This document shows, in pieces, positions 46,829 to 56,052 of a stretch of 64,000 nt of DNA. Position 1 is the first letter of the stretch, and each line of letters begins with the position of its first letter. The notes under the pieces are model-generated. The model saw only the letters and a list, made by a program, of their open reading frames with translations, was not told the DNA's origin and searched no databases. Both the position numbers and the translations under genes were made by a program. This DNA is from an uncultured Actinomycetaceae bacterium (GTDB lineage: Bacteria; Actinomycetota; Actinomycetes; Actinomycetales; Actinomycetaceae), in contig CABQJD010000005.1 in NCBI GenBank assembly GCA_902464405.1, positions 73,975 through 137,974 on the forward strand, given 5' to 3'.

Positions 46829-48670
46829 TTAGATTCTTGTTCGTACTCTTCGAGCGATAAAGAATCCTGCTGCCGAAAGCATTGCGCTTAGAGCTATCAC
46901 GTGCGCCACAGTTGAGCCAGTATTGCTAAGATTGTTGATTTCTTTGGAGCCAGGCGTTTTGTGCTGTGAATGTGTGTGAGTTGATTGTGTGTGAGCGCTT
47001 GCTGGTTTTTCGTCATGATCCTTGCTGGATTCAATATTGTTTTCAATACTTGAGTTAAAGTGGGTATCGTTTCCTTCAATATATCTGATGTCTAGCGATG
47101 CTCCAGCTGAAGCGTTGGCAGTATGGGCGGAAAACGCTATAGTTGATTCTCCTCGAGAATTTGTTAATACCTGTACAAATCCTAAGGTGCCATCATCTGA
47201 ATTAAGGTGGAATGAGGATGGTGTATAGCCAGGGAATTTTTTAATCAACGGGTCTTTAAGGGAAAGACGTATTTCTTCTCCTTCGCGAGCCGTGAAAACT
47301 TCTTCAACGGGATTTCCGTTGCTCTGAGTGAAATACGATTGCAACAATGCAGAGACAGAATATTTCATTGGGTACTGGTAGCGCACACGAATAGAGAATG
47401 TTTCTCCTTTCAAAGGTTCTTGTGCGGTCTGCATCGCTAAAGTCAATGCGTTTGATGCAGACTGTATCCTTTCTGCTTCGGCATACATAGGAGAATCTAG
47501 AAGGCGGCGAACATCTTGAAGTGTGGCAATCAGTTTCTTCCGTCCTTCATTCGAAAAACGTTTTCCTGAATCTGGTGTGAAAGAAACTGCTTGATCGTAT
47601 TTTTCAGTCAGTTCTTCTATGCTCTGCGGAGTGTATTTCTCCATCTGTGCTTGTTGGAGAACTTTTTCCAGCTTATTTTGAACGTGTTCAAAGGTTTTGT
47701 GAGTGACGGGAGCTTCTTGATGTGCGGGTACTAAAATCGTCTCTAAATCGGGAGTTTTCAGTAGCTGTAGGGCTTCGATTCGTGCATCTTGAATCGCCTC
47801 ATAATCGCTTAGAATGATGCGTTTTCCATTTTTTCCGTTGCTGGCAAGGAGCGCATCAGCCTTGGCTACCGTATTTTTTAATCCATCGCGATTGAATGGG
47901 AGAGGTTTTAGCTCTGCTGCAATTTTATTTAAAGAGTTTGTTTCCTGATTCAATTCTTCTTGAGAAGGTGAATCTGCGTGCGTTGGATCGGCTTTTTGTG
48001 TTTGTTCCAGCAATTTTCGAGCGTGTGTATCTGCTTGCAGATATGATTCTTCGCTTTTATTTGTGAAAAGCATGCCTGCAGTTTTTGCTGCCGTATAAGC
48101 ATTCCAATGCTCGTTAATTGCACTTGTGAGATTGTCGGTATTGAGCATGGTTGCTTGCTTTGGAATGCTAATTACTTCTTTGTGTCCGTTGATTGTGATG
48201 GTGAATGTTTCTTGCTGGGAATGGAGTATGCCATCGCTCATAAATACTGTATTCATGTATTTATCGTTGGAAGGCGCCCATAATACCTTACTTTTTAGGT
48301 AGGTATTGACGTATACATGATTGTCGTCTTCAGGCATATATCTTTGGGATTCAAATTCCTCAACTCCAATATCCATAGCGGTATAGGGCATCTGCAGTTC
48401 TCCATAGAAAACGACGTCTTTGATTCTCCCAGAATCTTTTACAAGCTGCACCCAAAGTTTTGCTGATATTCCATCGAAACTTATATCTATTGGCTGTGAC
48501 GCTTTTTTAACGCTTTCAAAAGTAGGAGTAGTGGTGCTTTCCTCAGCTGCAGAAGCGAAAGTATCAGCGTGAGCAAAGGATAGGGATAAGGTCACTCCTA
48601 TTGTGACGATAAGCGTGAGTAATGCGCGCAGTGCTTTGCGTGTATTTATCGAGGTAAATGTTTGATTCAT
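46829..48670 (-). CDS. Sortase-anchored surface protein (LSNTG), probably iron-regulated
   Basis: 613 residues, no family recognised. A signal peptide (TLIVTIGVTLSLSFAHADTFA, cleavage about residue 36) precedes a beta-rich region (about 50-165, with FDGISAKLWVQLVKDSG and FTITINGHKEVISIP). Charged helical segments follow at about 200-430, resembling FIVAR-type helical repeats, then a second beta-rich region to about 545. A Ser/His/Thr-rich spacer leads to LSNTG (581-585), a hydrophobic helix and RRVRTR, a sortase signal in a variant form. The DtxR-type operator directly upstream suggests expression under iron limitation and perhaps a part in iron or heme capture; that is inference, as I see no clear NEAT or HtaA domain. 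Confidence 0.82.
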   Translation of the reverse strand: MNQTFTSINTRKALRALLTLIVTIGVTLSLSFAHADTFASAAEESTTTPTFESVKKASQPIDISFDGISAKLWVQLVKDSGRIKDVVFYGELQMPYTAMDIGVEEFESQRYMPEDDNHVYVNTYLKSKVLWAPSNDKYMNTVFMSDGILHSQQETFTITINGHKEVISIPKQATMLNTDNLTSAINEHWNAYTAAKTAGMLFTNKSEESYLQADTHARKLLEQTQKADPTHADSPSQEELNQETNSLNKIAAELKPLPFNRDGLKNTVAKADALLASNGKNGKRIILSDYEAIQDARIEALQLLKTPDLETILVPAHQEAPVTHKTFEHVQNKLEKVLQQAQMEKYTPQSIEELTEKYDQAVSFTPDSGKRFSNEGRKKLIATLQDVRRLLDSPMYAEAERIQSASNALTLAMQTAQEPLKGETFSIRVRYQYPMKYSVSALLQSYFTQSNGNPVEEVFTAREGEEIRLSLKDPLIKKFPGYTPSSFHLNSDDGTLGFVQVLTNSRGESTIAFSAHTANASAGASLDIRYIEGNDTHFNSSIENNIESSKDHDEKPASAHTQSTHTHSQHKTPGSKEINNLSNTGSTVAHVIALSAMLSAAGFFIARRVRTRI

Positions 48671-48700
48671 ATATTTTCTTTCTATCTATAGTAGACGGCA

Positions 48701-48733
48701 ATAAATTAGGTTAGCATAACCTAATTTATTGCC
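48701..48733 (-). promoter_or_regulatory. DtxR/IdeR-type iron operator
   Basis: A perfect palindrome of 15-base arms around GCA. The central 19 bases (48708-48726), TTAGGTTAGCATAACCTAA, match the DtxR consensus TTAGGTTAGCCTAACCTAA at 18 of 19 positions. On the minus strand it overlaps the probable -35 region of the LSNTG protein gene: a TACTAT -10 hexamer is at 48690-48695 and the ATG at 48670. Binding of an iron-loaded DtxR-family repressor would block this promoter. Confidence 0.82.
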
Positions 48734-49468
48734 GAAAATGCGATGCACCTAGTATTTATTTCTCAGAAAATGTGGGTAAAAGATCTCGTAGAGCTAAGTT
48801 GAAACGTATCTTCAAGTAAGAATGATGCCGCTGTGAAGTTAGCCTAATTGCACTAATCGTAAGAGACGATTGCTTAGGAGATTGTTGCTCGTGCAAGTTC
48901 AATACTTGCGCGAGCGTATGATCGGGTGCTTAAGCGAATAAGTGGGTGCGCAGGGGGGCGAGTGAGCAACTAAAAGTAAGTGTGATGGTGAGTAAGTATG
49001 GTGGTGAGTGAACATGGGTGGCAATTGGTTTTAGCTGGAAACGTGGAGCAAAAGGCTGTCAGTACTGATTATCTCGAACAATCGTTTTATGCACGTTGAT
49101 TATTGAAGCAGCGAATAGTCGATTAATCACACAAGCAAAATAAATGAAAAGTGGATTGCCTCGAAGATACTCGTGCAGAGCATCACTTGCTTTGACAAAC
49201 TGAAATACATATAAAAGGTGTGTTCAGGGGAGTTTTATAGATACTGCTTTTGTGTGGAGGGTGTGAGGTACGCATATAGCCAGAAGCGTGCTAAGCATTT
49301 GCATCAAAATACTAGAAAAGATCGTGCGGAGAGTTGTTCGCATAAAACTTCTCAGCTGTGCATATCCACAGATATTTATGTGTGCAGTTTTTGCAGTGCT
49401 CTTTCTGTTTGGCTTGTGCTAGGCATTAATAAGATGTCTAATCGAGCATTTGACATGAAAGAACACTT
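48734..49468. other. Long non-coding region between two surface protein genes
   Basis: About 735 bases with no convincing gene. A frame at 49218-49472 has Cys-rich, composition-poor content and no Shine-Dalgarno, and is not accepted. Contents: a weaker DtxR-like sequence at 48834-48852 (TGAAGTTAGCCTAATTGCA, 13 of 19 consensus matches), an 11-base hairpin with five-base loop around 48889-48915 (CTCGTGCAAGT with ACTTGCGCGAG), three 16-base tandem repeats at 48975-49022, and TTGACA at 49192-49197 that lacks a well-spaced -10. It may hold a small RNA or a long 5' leader for the 49469 gene. Confidence 0.5.
48975..49022 (+). repeat. Three imperfect 16-base tandem repeats
   Basis: AGTAAGTGTGATGGTG, AGTAAGTATGGTGGTG and AGTGAACATGGGTGGC follow one another without gaps; the first two differ at two positions. 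Non-coding. Confidence 0.6.
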
Positions 49469-51757
49469 ATGAATCATTCACGTTTAATACAAGTACAGGG
49501 GCGAATTTGGGTTTATGCACTTGCAGTGATTTTTGGGATTATTACCTTTTTAGGTTTCCCGATTCAATACGCATCTGCAGCTACGACTGAAGATCCTACC
49601 TACGATAGGATCGGCTATTTTTGGTACACGACGACGCCAAGCGGGCTTGAGGTAGGCATGGTACTAGCGGCGCAGCGTTGGAGAGATGGGAAATATCCTG
49701 AATACTGTGTTCAAGAACGCTATAGGCCTGTGCCTCCTGCGCATGGAGGTATCTCCGCTGGAAACATTACCCAGCCAACTGTTGCTGTAGATGGATATCA
49801 AGTTTCTACTGCGCAGATGGCATGGCTTATGGTTAATTATGCTCAAGAGAAAAATGCAACAGTGCAGGCAGCTATTTCTTTCCTAGCGCATGTGAATTTT
49901 GAGCAGTCACAGGATGATAGTCTTATTGCATCTGCTGGATTTCAGTCTATTCAAGAATATGCACAATGGATTGCTCATGAAGCAGAAAGAGAAGTTCCGC
50001 ATGTTGTTGCTCGATCGAAAGCTATGATCCAAGAAGCGCGTGCGGCAACTATATCTGGGCACGGTGCAGGAAGTGTTGTCGGTGCTGGTAAACGTATGGG
50101 CACGTATGAAGGTTTTAGCGTCATGAATGCTGAAACTAATCAGCCAGTTGCGGGAATCCCTGTGACGGCGACTCTTGAAGGACCAGCAGTGTGGGACGAT
50201 ACAGGCACTCAGACATTGACGGTGACGACTGCCAAGGAACCAATTGTTAAAGGCTGGCATGCGAGTGCAAATGGGCATATCTCTTTGACTCTAGCGTATG
50301 AACATTCTCCGTCAACTCTCGAGCATATAGTTCGTGATGTATATCAAGATACAGTGACTATCCCAGGCGAGAAAGTGCAGGTGCAAAGTGAAAAATATGA
50401 GTGGGATGTGATTTTTGATTTCCGCCCTCAAGGTGTTTCGCACGTTCAAAAAGTTTTTGCGTCACAAGAGTTCACTGATGAGCTTTCTGCTGCGGCTGAC
50501 CCCAATTATGGCAATGGTGAATGGCTCACTCTAGGTGATGTAGGGCTAGAAGGGGCAGGAGGTGTGCCCGTTGTCTATACAGCTCGGGCATATCACGTGC
50601 CAGCACTTGAGCTGCCAATTCCCAGTTCCGATATTCCGCAAAATGCCGTTTTAGTAGGTGAAAAGAAGATTACAGCGCACGGTCAGAGCACTCTCGAAGC
50701 TAGATTTTCCGCTCCAGACCCTGGTTGGTACGTTGTTGTGTGGAGCGTGGATTCACAATCGCAAAGTGAAAGGTGGGCACCTTATATCCACGCTGACTGG
50801 AATGATGGTTGGGCAGTTGCTGATGAGACTGCCTCTCGCACTTATTCTGCTCAGATTGATACAGCCATATCTGTTCGCTCCACTAAAGCTGGGCAATATC
50901 TTGTCGATGACGTTTGGGTATCAGGGATGCCTGATAATCATCCGAATTTCGCAGGGGGATTAGGCTTTGGGGCAGATGAAAAAACTATTACACACAAACT
51001 TCTCTTTTTCCCTAAGGACCTGGATGTAAAAGAAGAAAATCGTGAAAAAGCGGAGCTTATTGGAAAGCTTATCAGCATTCCTGCTGCAAACGGTTTTTAC
51101 CCATCAATGGGTGATACGTCGTGGCATATTCGAACTGATGAAGAAGGGAGAGCAGTAGCTGGCACATACGTATTCGTGAGTGAATTTATTGGTGACGATC
51201 GTGTAGCACCTCTTGTTACGTCTGTTGAAGACGAGACCGAACAATTCGTTGTGACGGCTGAGCCACAGATACACACGACTCTCACACACGATAATTCACG
51301 TGAAAAAATTCCTGCTCAAGGAACGCAGACGTTAGTTGATATCGTCACATACACCAATCTTATGCCAGGAAAAGAATACCAAGTGGAAGGAAAGTTAATG
51401 GATAAGGCAACGGGTAAACCATTAGTTGATAGGGATGGGCGTCCAGTGACAGCATCGGCAACGCATACTCCGCAGAAACCCAACGGCACATTTGAGGTAA
51501 CGTTCTATGTCGATGCTGCTCAGTTTGCCAAGGTAACTACGGTTGCGTTTGAGACACTGAAACCTGAAGATGGAGATCCAATTGTGCACGCTGATCTTAA
51601 TAATGTGAACCAGACGCTTTTGTTTGATTCCGAGCCGCCGCAGCCGAGCAGAGAGCTTGCCCGTACTGGCATACTTTTCCCAGCAATAGGTTCGTTGGCA
51701 GGAGCGCTGCTAGCTTCTGGCGGGGTAGTGTATTCATTCAGGCGCAGGCAAAAATAG
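49469..51757 (+). CDS. Sortase-anchored thioester-domain/VaFE-repeat adhesin
   Basis: 762 residues. A signal peptide ends near AASA at about residue 38. The next region (about 45-145) looks like a thioester (TQXA) domain: C80 in PEYCVQ and Q133 in ATVQAAISFLA could form the internal Cys-Gln bond used for covalent attachment to host surfaces. Middle beta-rich regions follow. At about 629-700 a VaFE-type repeat (EYQVEGKLMDKATGKPL ... TTVAFETL) is expected to carry an intramolecular isopeptide bond. The C-terminus has LARTG (730-734), a membrane helix and FRRRQK. Domain names are from motif recognition only. Confidence 0.85.
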   Translation: MNHSRLIQVQGRIWVYALAVIFGIITFLGFPIQYASAATTEDPTYDRIGYFWYTTTPSGLEVGMVLAAQRWRDGKYPEYCVQERYRPVPPAHGGISAGNITQPTVAVDGYQVSTAQMAWLMVNYAQEKNATVQAAISFLAHVNFEQSQDDSLIASAGFQSIQEYAQWIAHEAEREVPHVVARSKAMIQEARAATISGHGAGSVVGAGKRMGTYEGFSVMNAETNQPVAGIPVTATLEGPAVWDDTGTQTLTVTTAKEPIVKGWHASANGHISLTLAYEHSPSTLEHIVRDVYQDTVTIPGEKVQVQSEKYEWDVIFDFRPQGVSHVQKVFASQEFTDELSAAADPNYGNGEWLTLGDVGLEGAGGVPVVYTARAYHVPALELPIPSSDIPQNAVLVGEKKITAHGQSTLEARFSAPDPGWYVVVWSVDSQSQSERWAPYIHADWNDGWAVADETASRTYSAQIDTAISVRSTKAGQYLVDDVWVSGMPDNHPNFAGGLGFGADEKTITHKLLFFPKDLDVKEENREKAELIGKLISIPAANGFYPSMGDTSWHIRTDEEGRAVAGTYVFVSEFIGDDRVAPLVTSVEDETEQFVVTAEPQIHTTLTHDNSREKIPAQGTQTLVDIVTYTNLMPGKEYQVEGKLMDKATGKPLVDRDGRPVTASATHTPQKPNGTFEVTFYVDAAQFAKVTTVAFETLKPEDGDPIVHADLNNVNQTLLFDSEPPQPSRELARTGILFPAIGSLAGALLASGGVVYSFRRRQK

Positions 51758-51790
51758 TAGTTGCTAGTACCTGAAGAGTTTCAAGCGTCA

Positions 51791-51824
51791 GAGTGCTCCA
51801 AACGTTTTGGTGTGCGGAGCACTC
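51791..51824. terminator. Hairpin between the adhesin and folA genes
   Basis: GAGTGCTCC (51791-51799) pairs with GGAGCACTC (51816-51824). There is no clear U tract; it probably serves both convergent genes. Confidence 0.55.
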
Positions 51825-51909
51825 GCTAAGAATTATCTAAAAATTATCATTGGTCGTTGCTCTGTAGTAGATAATTCGAGAAGTTAAAGGATATTTAGCT
51901 GATTATGCT

Positions 51910-52464
51910 CTATTGGGCAAAGGAGAGCGCTTCATTTGCGGCAAAGTTTGATCCTGGGCGGCGATAGATTGTGCATCGGTAATTTACGTTTGATGTTGGT
52001 GATATGTTCCACCCGTGTTCAGGATTGGATTGCAGAGCTTCCCATGAGAATGGAACTCCAGGGGCAAAGGCTGTAGCTCCAGGAACTTTCATATTAAAGT
52101 CGGTGACGACGGCTCCATCAGCAAGTTCGCTTGCAATTGCACGCGCGAAAAGCTGCCCTCCTCCGATAAGCCACACTAAATTGTGCGTAGCTTCTACCGC
52201 TGCAGAGTATGCCTCTTCTAACGATCGGGCGATATGTGCACCAGGAGCACAATAGTCAGGGTCACGCGTCACCACAAAGTTTCTTCTTCCTGGAAGTGGG
52301 CGAAAGCGCGGGTCGAGCGATTCCCAAGTTTTTCTTCCCATAATCACAGCATGCCCCATCGTCATGCGCTTAAACAGAGCCATATCTTCTGGCACATGCC
52401 ATGGGAGCTTTCCATCTTTTCCGATAGCTCCGCCTTTGGCTTGTGCCCAAATCATTGCTAGCAT
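51910..52464 (-). CDS. folA: Dihydrofolate reductase
   Basis: 184 residues. It reduces dihydrofolate to tetrahydrofolate with NADPH. The N-terminus IWAQAKGGAIGKDGKLPWHV has the substrate loop, GHAVIMGRKTWESL the nucleotide-binding segment, and LVWLIGGGQLFARAI the second glycine motif; all core residues are present. It starts 36 bases after thyA, with which it forms the usual pair: ThyA consumes methylene-tetrahydrofolate and makes the dihydrofolate that FolA recycles. Confidence 0.96.
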   Translation of the reverse strand: MLAMIWAQAKGGAIGKDGKLPWHVPEDMALFKRMTMGHAVIMGRKTWESLDPRFRPLPGRRNFVVTRDPDYCAPGAHIARSLEEAYSAAVEATHNLVWLIGGGQLFARAIASELADGAVVTDFNMKVPGATAFAPGVPFSWEALQSNPEHGWNISPTSNVNYRCTIYRRPGSNFAANEALSFAQ

Positions 52465-52500
52465 ATGGTGTTCCTCCTGATAAGTAAGAATAGCGTATTT

Positions 52501-53310
52501 TTACACAGCAACGGGCGCTTTTATGGCGCGATGATGCTGATAGCCTTCTGAAGCTGAAATATCATCCATGCTGTAGTCGAAAATACTCTGGGCTTTCTTT
52601 AGTTCGAGCTTCGGAAACGGGAACGGTTCGCGTGAAATCTGCTCTTTAACTTGTTCGAGATGGTTGAGGTAAATGTGGCAGTCTCCGCCAGTCCAGACGA
52701 AATCTCCTACCTCAAGGTCACACTGCTGAGCAATCATATGTGTAAGTAGTGAATAGCTGGCGATATTGAACGGGACGCCAAGGAAGAGGTCTGCGCTTCG
52801 CTGATAAAGCTGGCATGAGAGCTTACCGTCTGCCACATAGAATTGGAAGAACGCGTGGCATGGCATGAGTGCCATATCGTCAAGATCCGCCACGTTCCAA
52901 GCTGAGACGATAATTCGGCGCGAATTAGGATTAGTTCGAATCGTATCGATCACCTGCTGAATTTGATCGATATGTCTGCCATCGGGAGCTGGCCATGAGC
53001 GCCATTGGTGCCCATAGACAGGGCCTAGTTCGCCGTTTTCGTCAGCCCACTCATCCCAGATGGTAATGCCGTTTTCGTGGAGCCATCTAATGTTCGTGTC
53101 TCCGCGCAAAAACCATAGAAGCTCACCCTTGACAGCTTTCATTGCCACAAATTTTGTGGTAATCCGAGGAAATCCTTCGTTTGCTAAATCGTATCGAAGC
53201 TGTCGCCCAAATACGGAAAGCGTGCCAGTGCCAGTGCGGTCGTCTTTCATAGTTCCATTGGTTAGAACGTCTGCTAAAAGATCTTCATACTGCCTATTGA
53301 TAGTTGCCAT
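52501..53310 (-). CDS. thyA: Thymidylate synthase
   Basis: 269 residues. It methylates dUMP to dTMP with methylene-tetrahydrofolate. The active cysteine is C151 in LMPCHAFFQFYV, and the conserved FNIASYSLLTHMIAQQ and DCHIYLNHLEQ segments follow. Length matches the family. First gene of thyA-folA on the minus strand; the promoter must lie in the roughly 110-base gap after the DUF2505 gene. Confidence 0.97.
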   Translation of the reverse strand: MATINRQYEDLLADVLTNGTMKDDRTGTGTLSVFGRQLRYDLANEGFPRITTKFVAMKAVKGELLWFLRGDTNIRWLHENGITIWDEWADENGELGPVYGHQWRSWPAPDGRHIDQIQQVIDTIRTNPNSRRIIVSAWNVADLDDMALMPCHAFFQFYVADGKLSCQLYQRSADLFLGVPFNIASYSLLTHMIAQQCDLEVGDFVWTGGDCHIYLNHLEQVKEQISREPFPFPKLELKKAQSIFDYSMDDISASEGYQHHRAIKAPVAV

Positions 53311-53423
53311 AACCTCAGTGTAGTGGAGACTTGCTATTTATGTGGTTTTAATCGTGATCTGCGCTCAATGTTGATACGCATTTTGCTTAGCGGCATAAAA
53401 CTTATTGTTCGCGCTTCATGTAT

Positions 53424-53951
53424 CTACTGCTCGCGCTCTAGCAGTGAATTCACGAGGTGGGTATCTTCTCGCAAGGCTTGCTCGATATGGGTGACGGCTT
53501 CTTTTTCAAGACGATTCCCGATAAAAGGGATGTTAATAGAGAAGTGCACCTTGATCTCAGCTTGAGTTGTATTATCGGTATTCGCTGTATCGGAGCTGTT
53601 CGCTGCATTTGTGAGAGTAATTGTCACTTTTACGCTGACGGGTGTGCTTGCGATTTTCACATCGTGCGTGATGGTGGTACTTCCGTATTCGTTTGGTTTG
53701 CTGGTAGTACTCGTGACTATTGCCTCAAGGTGTGTGCTCGTAAATTTCTGTATCTGCGCGGGAAGAGCCTTAGAGGGGATCTTTAGTCGAGTTATAGTGC
53801 GAATAGTACCTTCGTGCGGGGAAGCAATGTTCCACGAGTAATCGTCTAGGCCAAGTGCTGATGCGCGTTTTTCTGCAAGTTCACGGCTAGTCAGAACGGC
53901 TGCCACACGATTTGGCTGTGCATAGTATTGTGTATATAGCTGAATATCCAT
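53424..53951 (-). CDS. DUF2505 family protein
   Basis: 175 residues. A START-like/SRPBCC-type beta-rich protein of the actinobacterial DUF2505 family, starting MDIQLYTQYYAQPNRVAAV. The family is uncharacterised; a small-molecule or lipid-binding fold is inferred. A Ser/Thr/Asn/Asp-rich loop (NAANSSDTANTDNTTQ) interrupts the sheet. The ATG at 53951 is preferred; the frame continues upstream to 54005 with unrelated residues. It is divergent from pdtaS by 66 bases. Confidence 0.78.
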   Translation of the reverse strand: MDIQLYTQYYAQPNRVAAVLTSRELAEKRASALGLDDYSWNIASPHEGTIRTITRLKIPSKALPAQIQKFTSTHLEAIVTSTTSKPNEYGSTTITHDVKIASTPVSVKVTITLTNAANSSDTANTDNTTQAEIKVHFSINIPFIGNRLEKEAVTHIEQALREDTHLVNSLLEREQ

Positions 53952-54017
53952 ACTGCTATTATGCCGTAATTGTGGTTTGTGCTTTCGCTTCTGCAGTTTT
54001 CGCAATAGGCTTGTTTT

Positions 54018-55484
54018 ATGCCTACGTTAAATAAGATTCTCGATCAATCTTCCGAGCTTCCGCTAGCTGCTCATGAATGGCTTAATCTTCTTTTGGGAGA
54101 TTGGCAGCTCATCTCGGATGTAGCGTTTTCAGATCTCCTGCTCTATGTTCTCACAGATACAGGATATGTGGTGGCTGCGCAGACTCGCCCGAATACTGCT
54201 GCAACTCTTTTCGAGACTGATCTTGTGGGTGATTGTCTTGACCTGGAGTTTGAGGAAATAATTCAAGCACTCAGCGTCACTCGTGAAATTATTGCAACGG
54301 AGAGTGACGACGCAATCGACACGTGGGTTCCTGTGAGCTACGAAGGAAACATCGTTGCTGTTTTGCGTGTCGTTTGCGCTACGATGCCAGATCGTGTGCC
54401 GTCGGCAGTTCATGAAGATTACGAAAAAGCAGCTGAACTGCTCATTGGCATGGTTGCTGATGGGAGTTTTCCTGTCGATGGAGCACCATCCAGCTATAGG
54501 CATGGTACGCCTCGCATTTCAGACGGTGTAGTTTTCATGGATTCAGAAGGAGTAGTTCTCTATGCCAGCCCGAATGCCGTCTCTAATTTTCATAAATACG
54601 GCGTGAATGAGCCTCTTATGGGTAATGTGCTTGCGGAAGTGGTTGCTGAGAGCTTTGATGAAGCATTTGTGCCCGATGAAACTCTTCCTGTAGTGCTGCT
54701 CGGAAAAGCGGCATGGTTAGTAGAACTTGAATCTCAAGATATTGTGCTCACTTTACGTGCAGTTCCTTTGAGCGATAATGGAGAACGTGTAGGGGCGCTG
54801 CTGATGTGCCGTGACGTCACACGCATGAGGCGTTCAGAGCGTGAGTTGCTGAGTAAAGATGCCACGATCAAAGAGATCAACCATCGGGTGAAAAACAACT
54901 TGCAGACAGTTTCGGCGCTTTTGCGTATGCAGGCTCGTCGTGCTGCGAGTGAGGAGACGCGAACGGCTCTCTTAGCTGCTCAACGCAGAGTTGAAATGAT
55001 TGCAATTGTGCATGAGCGACTTTCGCAGACAATTGATGAAGTTGTAAATTTTGATGATGTTTTCGGGTCGCTTTTGAGAACTGTGCGCGATGTAGCGGTC
55101 ACAGATTCTATGGTTGAAATTGAGGTGCATGGCTCGTTCGGTCGGGTGCGCGCTGAGCAGGCAACTGCGCTCGCTGTTGTGCTCAACGAGATTATTACCA
55201 ATTCCGTCGAACATGGGCTGGCTGAAGGTGGGCGTATAGATATTATTGTTGATCGTAGCGATAGGCATCTTCTTGTGGACGTCTGCGATAACGGTGAGGG
55301 CATGGGAGAAAAGGTCCCCACTCCTGGAGTTTCGAGTCTATCCACACCAGCGCACAAGAGATCAGGTCTTGGCACTCAGATTGTGCGTACACTTGTTGCG
55401 AGCGAATTGCGAGGAAGTATTACGTGGGAAAATAGGGTGCCGAATGGCACGATTGTGCATCTGAATGCACAGCTGCGCAGCTAA
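54018..55484 (+). CDS. pdtaS: Sensor histidine kinase, PdtaS type
   Basis: 488 residues, soluble. An N-terminal GAF-like domain (about 1-150) is followed by a PAS domain (about 170-285), then a HisKA_2 dimerisation helix with the phosphorylated H289 in EINHRVKNNLQTVSALL and an HATPase domain with VLNEIITNSVEHGL, VDVCDNGEGMG and RSGLGTQIVRTLV. In mycobacteria PdtaS signals to the RNA-binding antiterminator PdtaR; that gene is not in this window. It is convergent with a whiB1-type gene, as in mycobacteria. Confidence 0.92.
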   Translation: MPTLNKILDQSSELPLAAHEWLNLLLGDWQLISDVAFSDLLLYVLTDTGYVVAAQTRPNTAATLFETDLVGDCLDLEFEEIIQALSVTREIIATESDDAIDTWVPVSYEGNIVAVLRVVCATMPDRVPSAVHEDYEKAAELLIGMVADGSFPVDGAPSSYRHGTPRISDGVVFMDSEGVVLYASPNAVSNFHKYGVNEPLMGNVLAEVVAESFDEAFVPDETLPVVLLGKAAWLVELESQDIVLTLRAVPLSDNGERVGALLMCRDVTRMRRSERELLSKDATIKEINHRVKNNLQTVSALLRMQARRAASEETRTALLAAQRRVEMIAIVHERLSQTIDEVVNFDDVFGSLLRTVRDVAVTDSMVEIEVHGSFGRVRAEQATALAVVLNEIITNSVEHGLAEGGRIDIIVDRSDRHLLVDVCDNGEGMGEKVPTPGVSSLSTPAHKRSGLGTQIVRTLVASELRGSITWENRVPNGTIVHLNAQLRS

Positions 55485-55505
55485 TCGGGTGAGTAAGCTG
55501 CGCAG
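55473..55505 (+). terminator. Possible terminator overlapping the pdtaS stop
   Basis: CTGCGCAGCT (55473-55482) pairs with AGCTGCGCAG (55496-55505). The stem begins inside the last codons; the tail is A/T-rich but has no U run. Confidence 0.4.
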
Positions 55506-55527
55506 TGAATATTAGCTGAAGATAATT

Positions 55528-55779
55528 TTAGCGTGCTAAGTGCCCTGTGCGTACGCCTCTGCGGCGAATGATACGGCGTTCGTCTTCCGCCATGCCGCCC
55601 CAGACGCCTGCGTCTTGATTCGTTTTCAGTGCCCAATCCAAGCATGTATCCATCACATCGCAGGTATGGCAGACTGCTTTTGCGCGCTCTGCCTGTGCCA
55701 TTGCTGGCCCAGAGCTGCCAATTGGGAAGAAAAGTTCTGGGTCTTCATTCAAGCATGCCGCGCGGTGCCGCCAATCCAT
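55528..55779 (-). CDS. whiB1: WhiB1-type iron-sulfur transcriptional regulator
   Basis: 83 residues. Four cysteines, C9, C37, C40 and C46, bind the 4Fe-4S cluster (C-x27-C-x2-C-x5-C), and GVWGGMAEDERR is the WhiB turn motif, followed by a basic tail (RRRGVRTGHLAR) that contacts DNA. WhiB1 is a nitric-oxide-responsive regulator that works with the principal sigma factor in mycobacteria. It is convergent with pdtaS, a conserved arrangement. Its 5' region contains a short inverted repeat (GCGCCCA at 55801 with TGGGCGC at 55829) of unknown meaning. Confidence 0.94.
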   Translation of the reverse strand: MDWRHRAACLNEDPELFFPIGSSGPAMAQAERAKAVCHTCDVMDTCLDWALKTNQDAGVWGGMAEDERRIIRRRGVRTGHLAR

Positions 55780-56052
55780 TCTGTCTCCTTGAGCCGATCT
55801 GCGCCCACTAGCAATGGAGAAAATGTGCTGGGCGCGTGTTAATTATTTTTTAAGCCACGTATTACTTTTGCAGGTTTTTTCCGCTTCATCAAGAGGTAAA
55901 AATGTGATCCTTACCGATTTTTTCGATATTTGCTGTGATACTCATCTCTAGGCAGTTAATGCGCAGTGCGTTCAGTGCTTTGTAGCACGTTGGCAGTAGT
56001 CAAATTTTCTCTTTATTCGCACTAAGCTCTGCTATTCAGTCACAATAGAGGT

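Noticed and set aside
48975..49022. CRISPR-like array
   Set aside because: The units are contiguous 16-mers without spacers and no cas genes are in the window.
49218..49472. 84-codon + strand frame before the adhesin gene
   Set aside because: Cysteine-rich composition without a domain, no Shine-Dalgarno, and it runs into the adhesin start in another frame.
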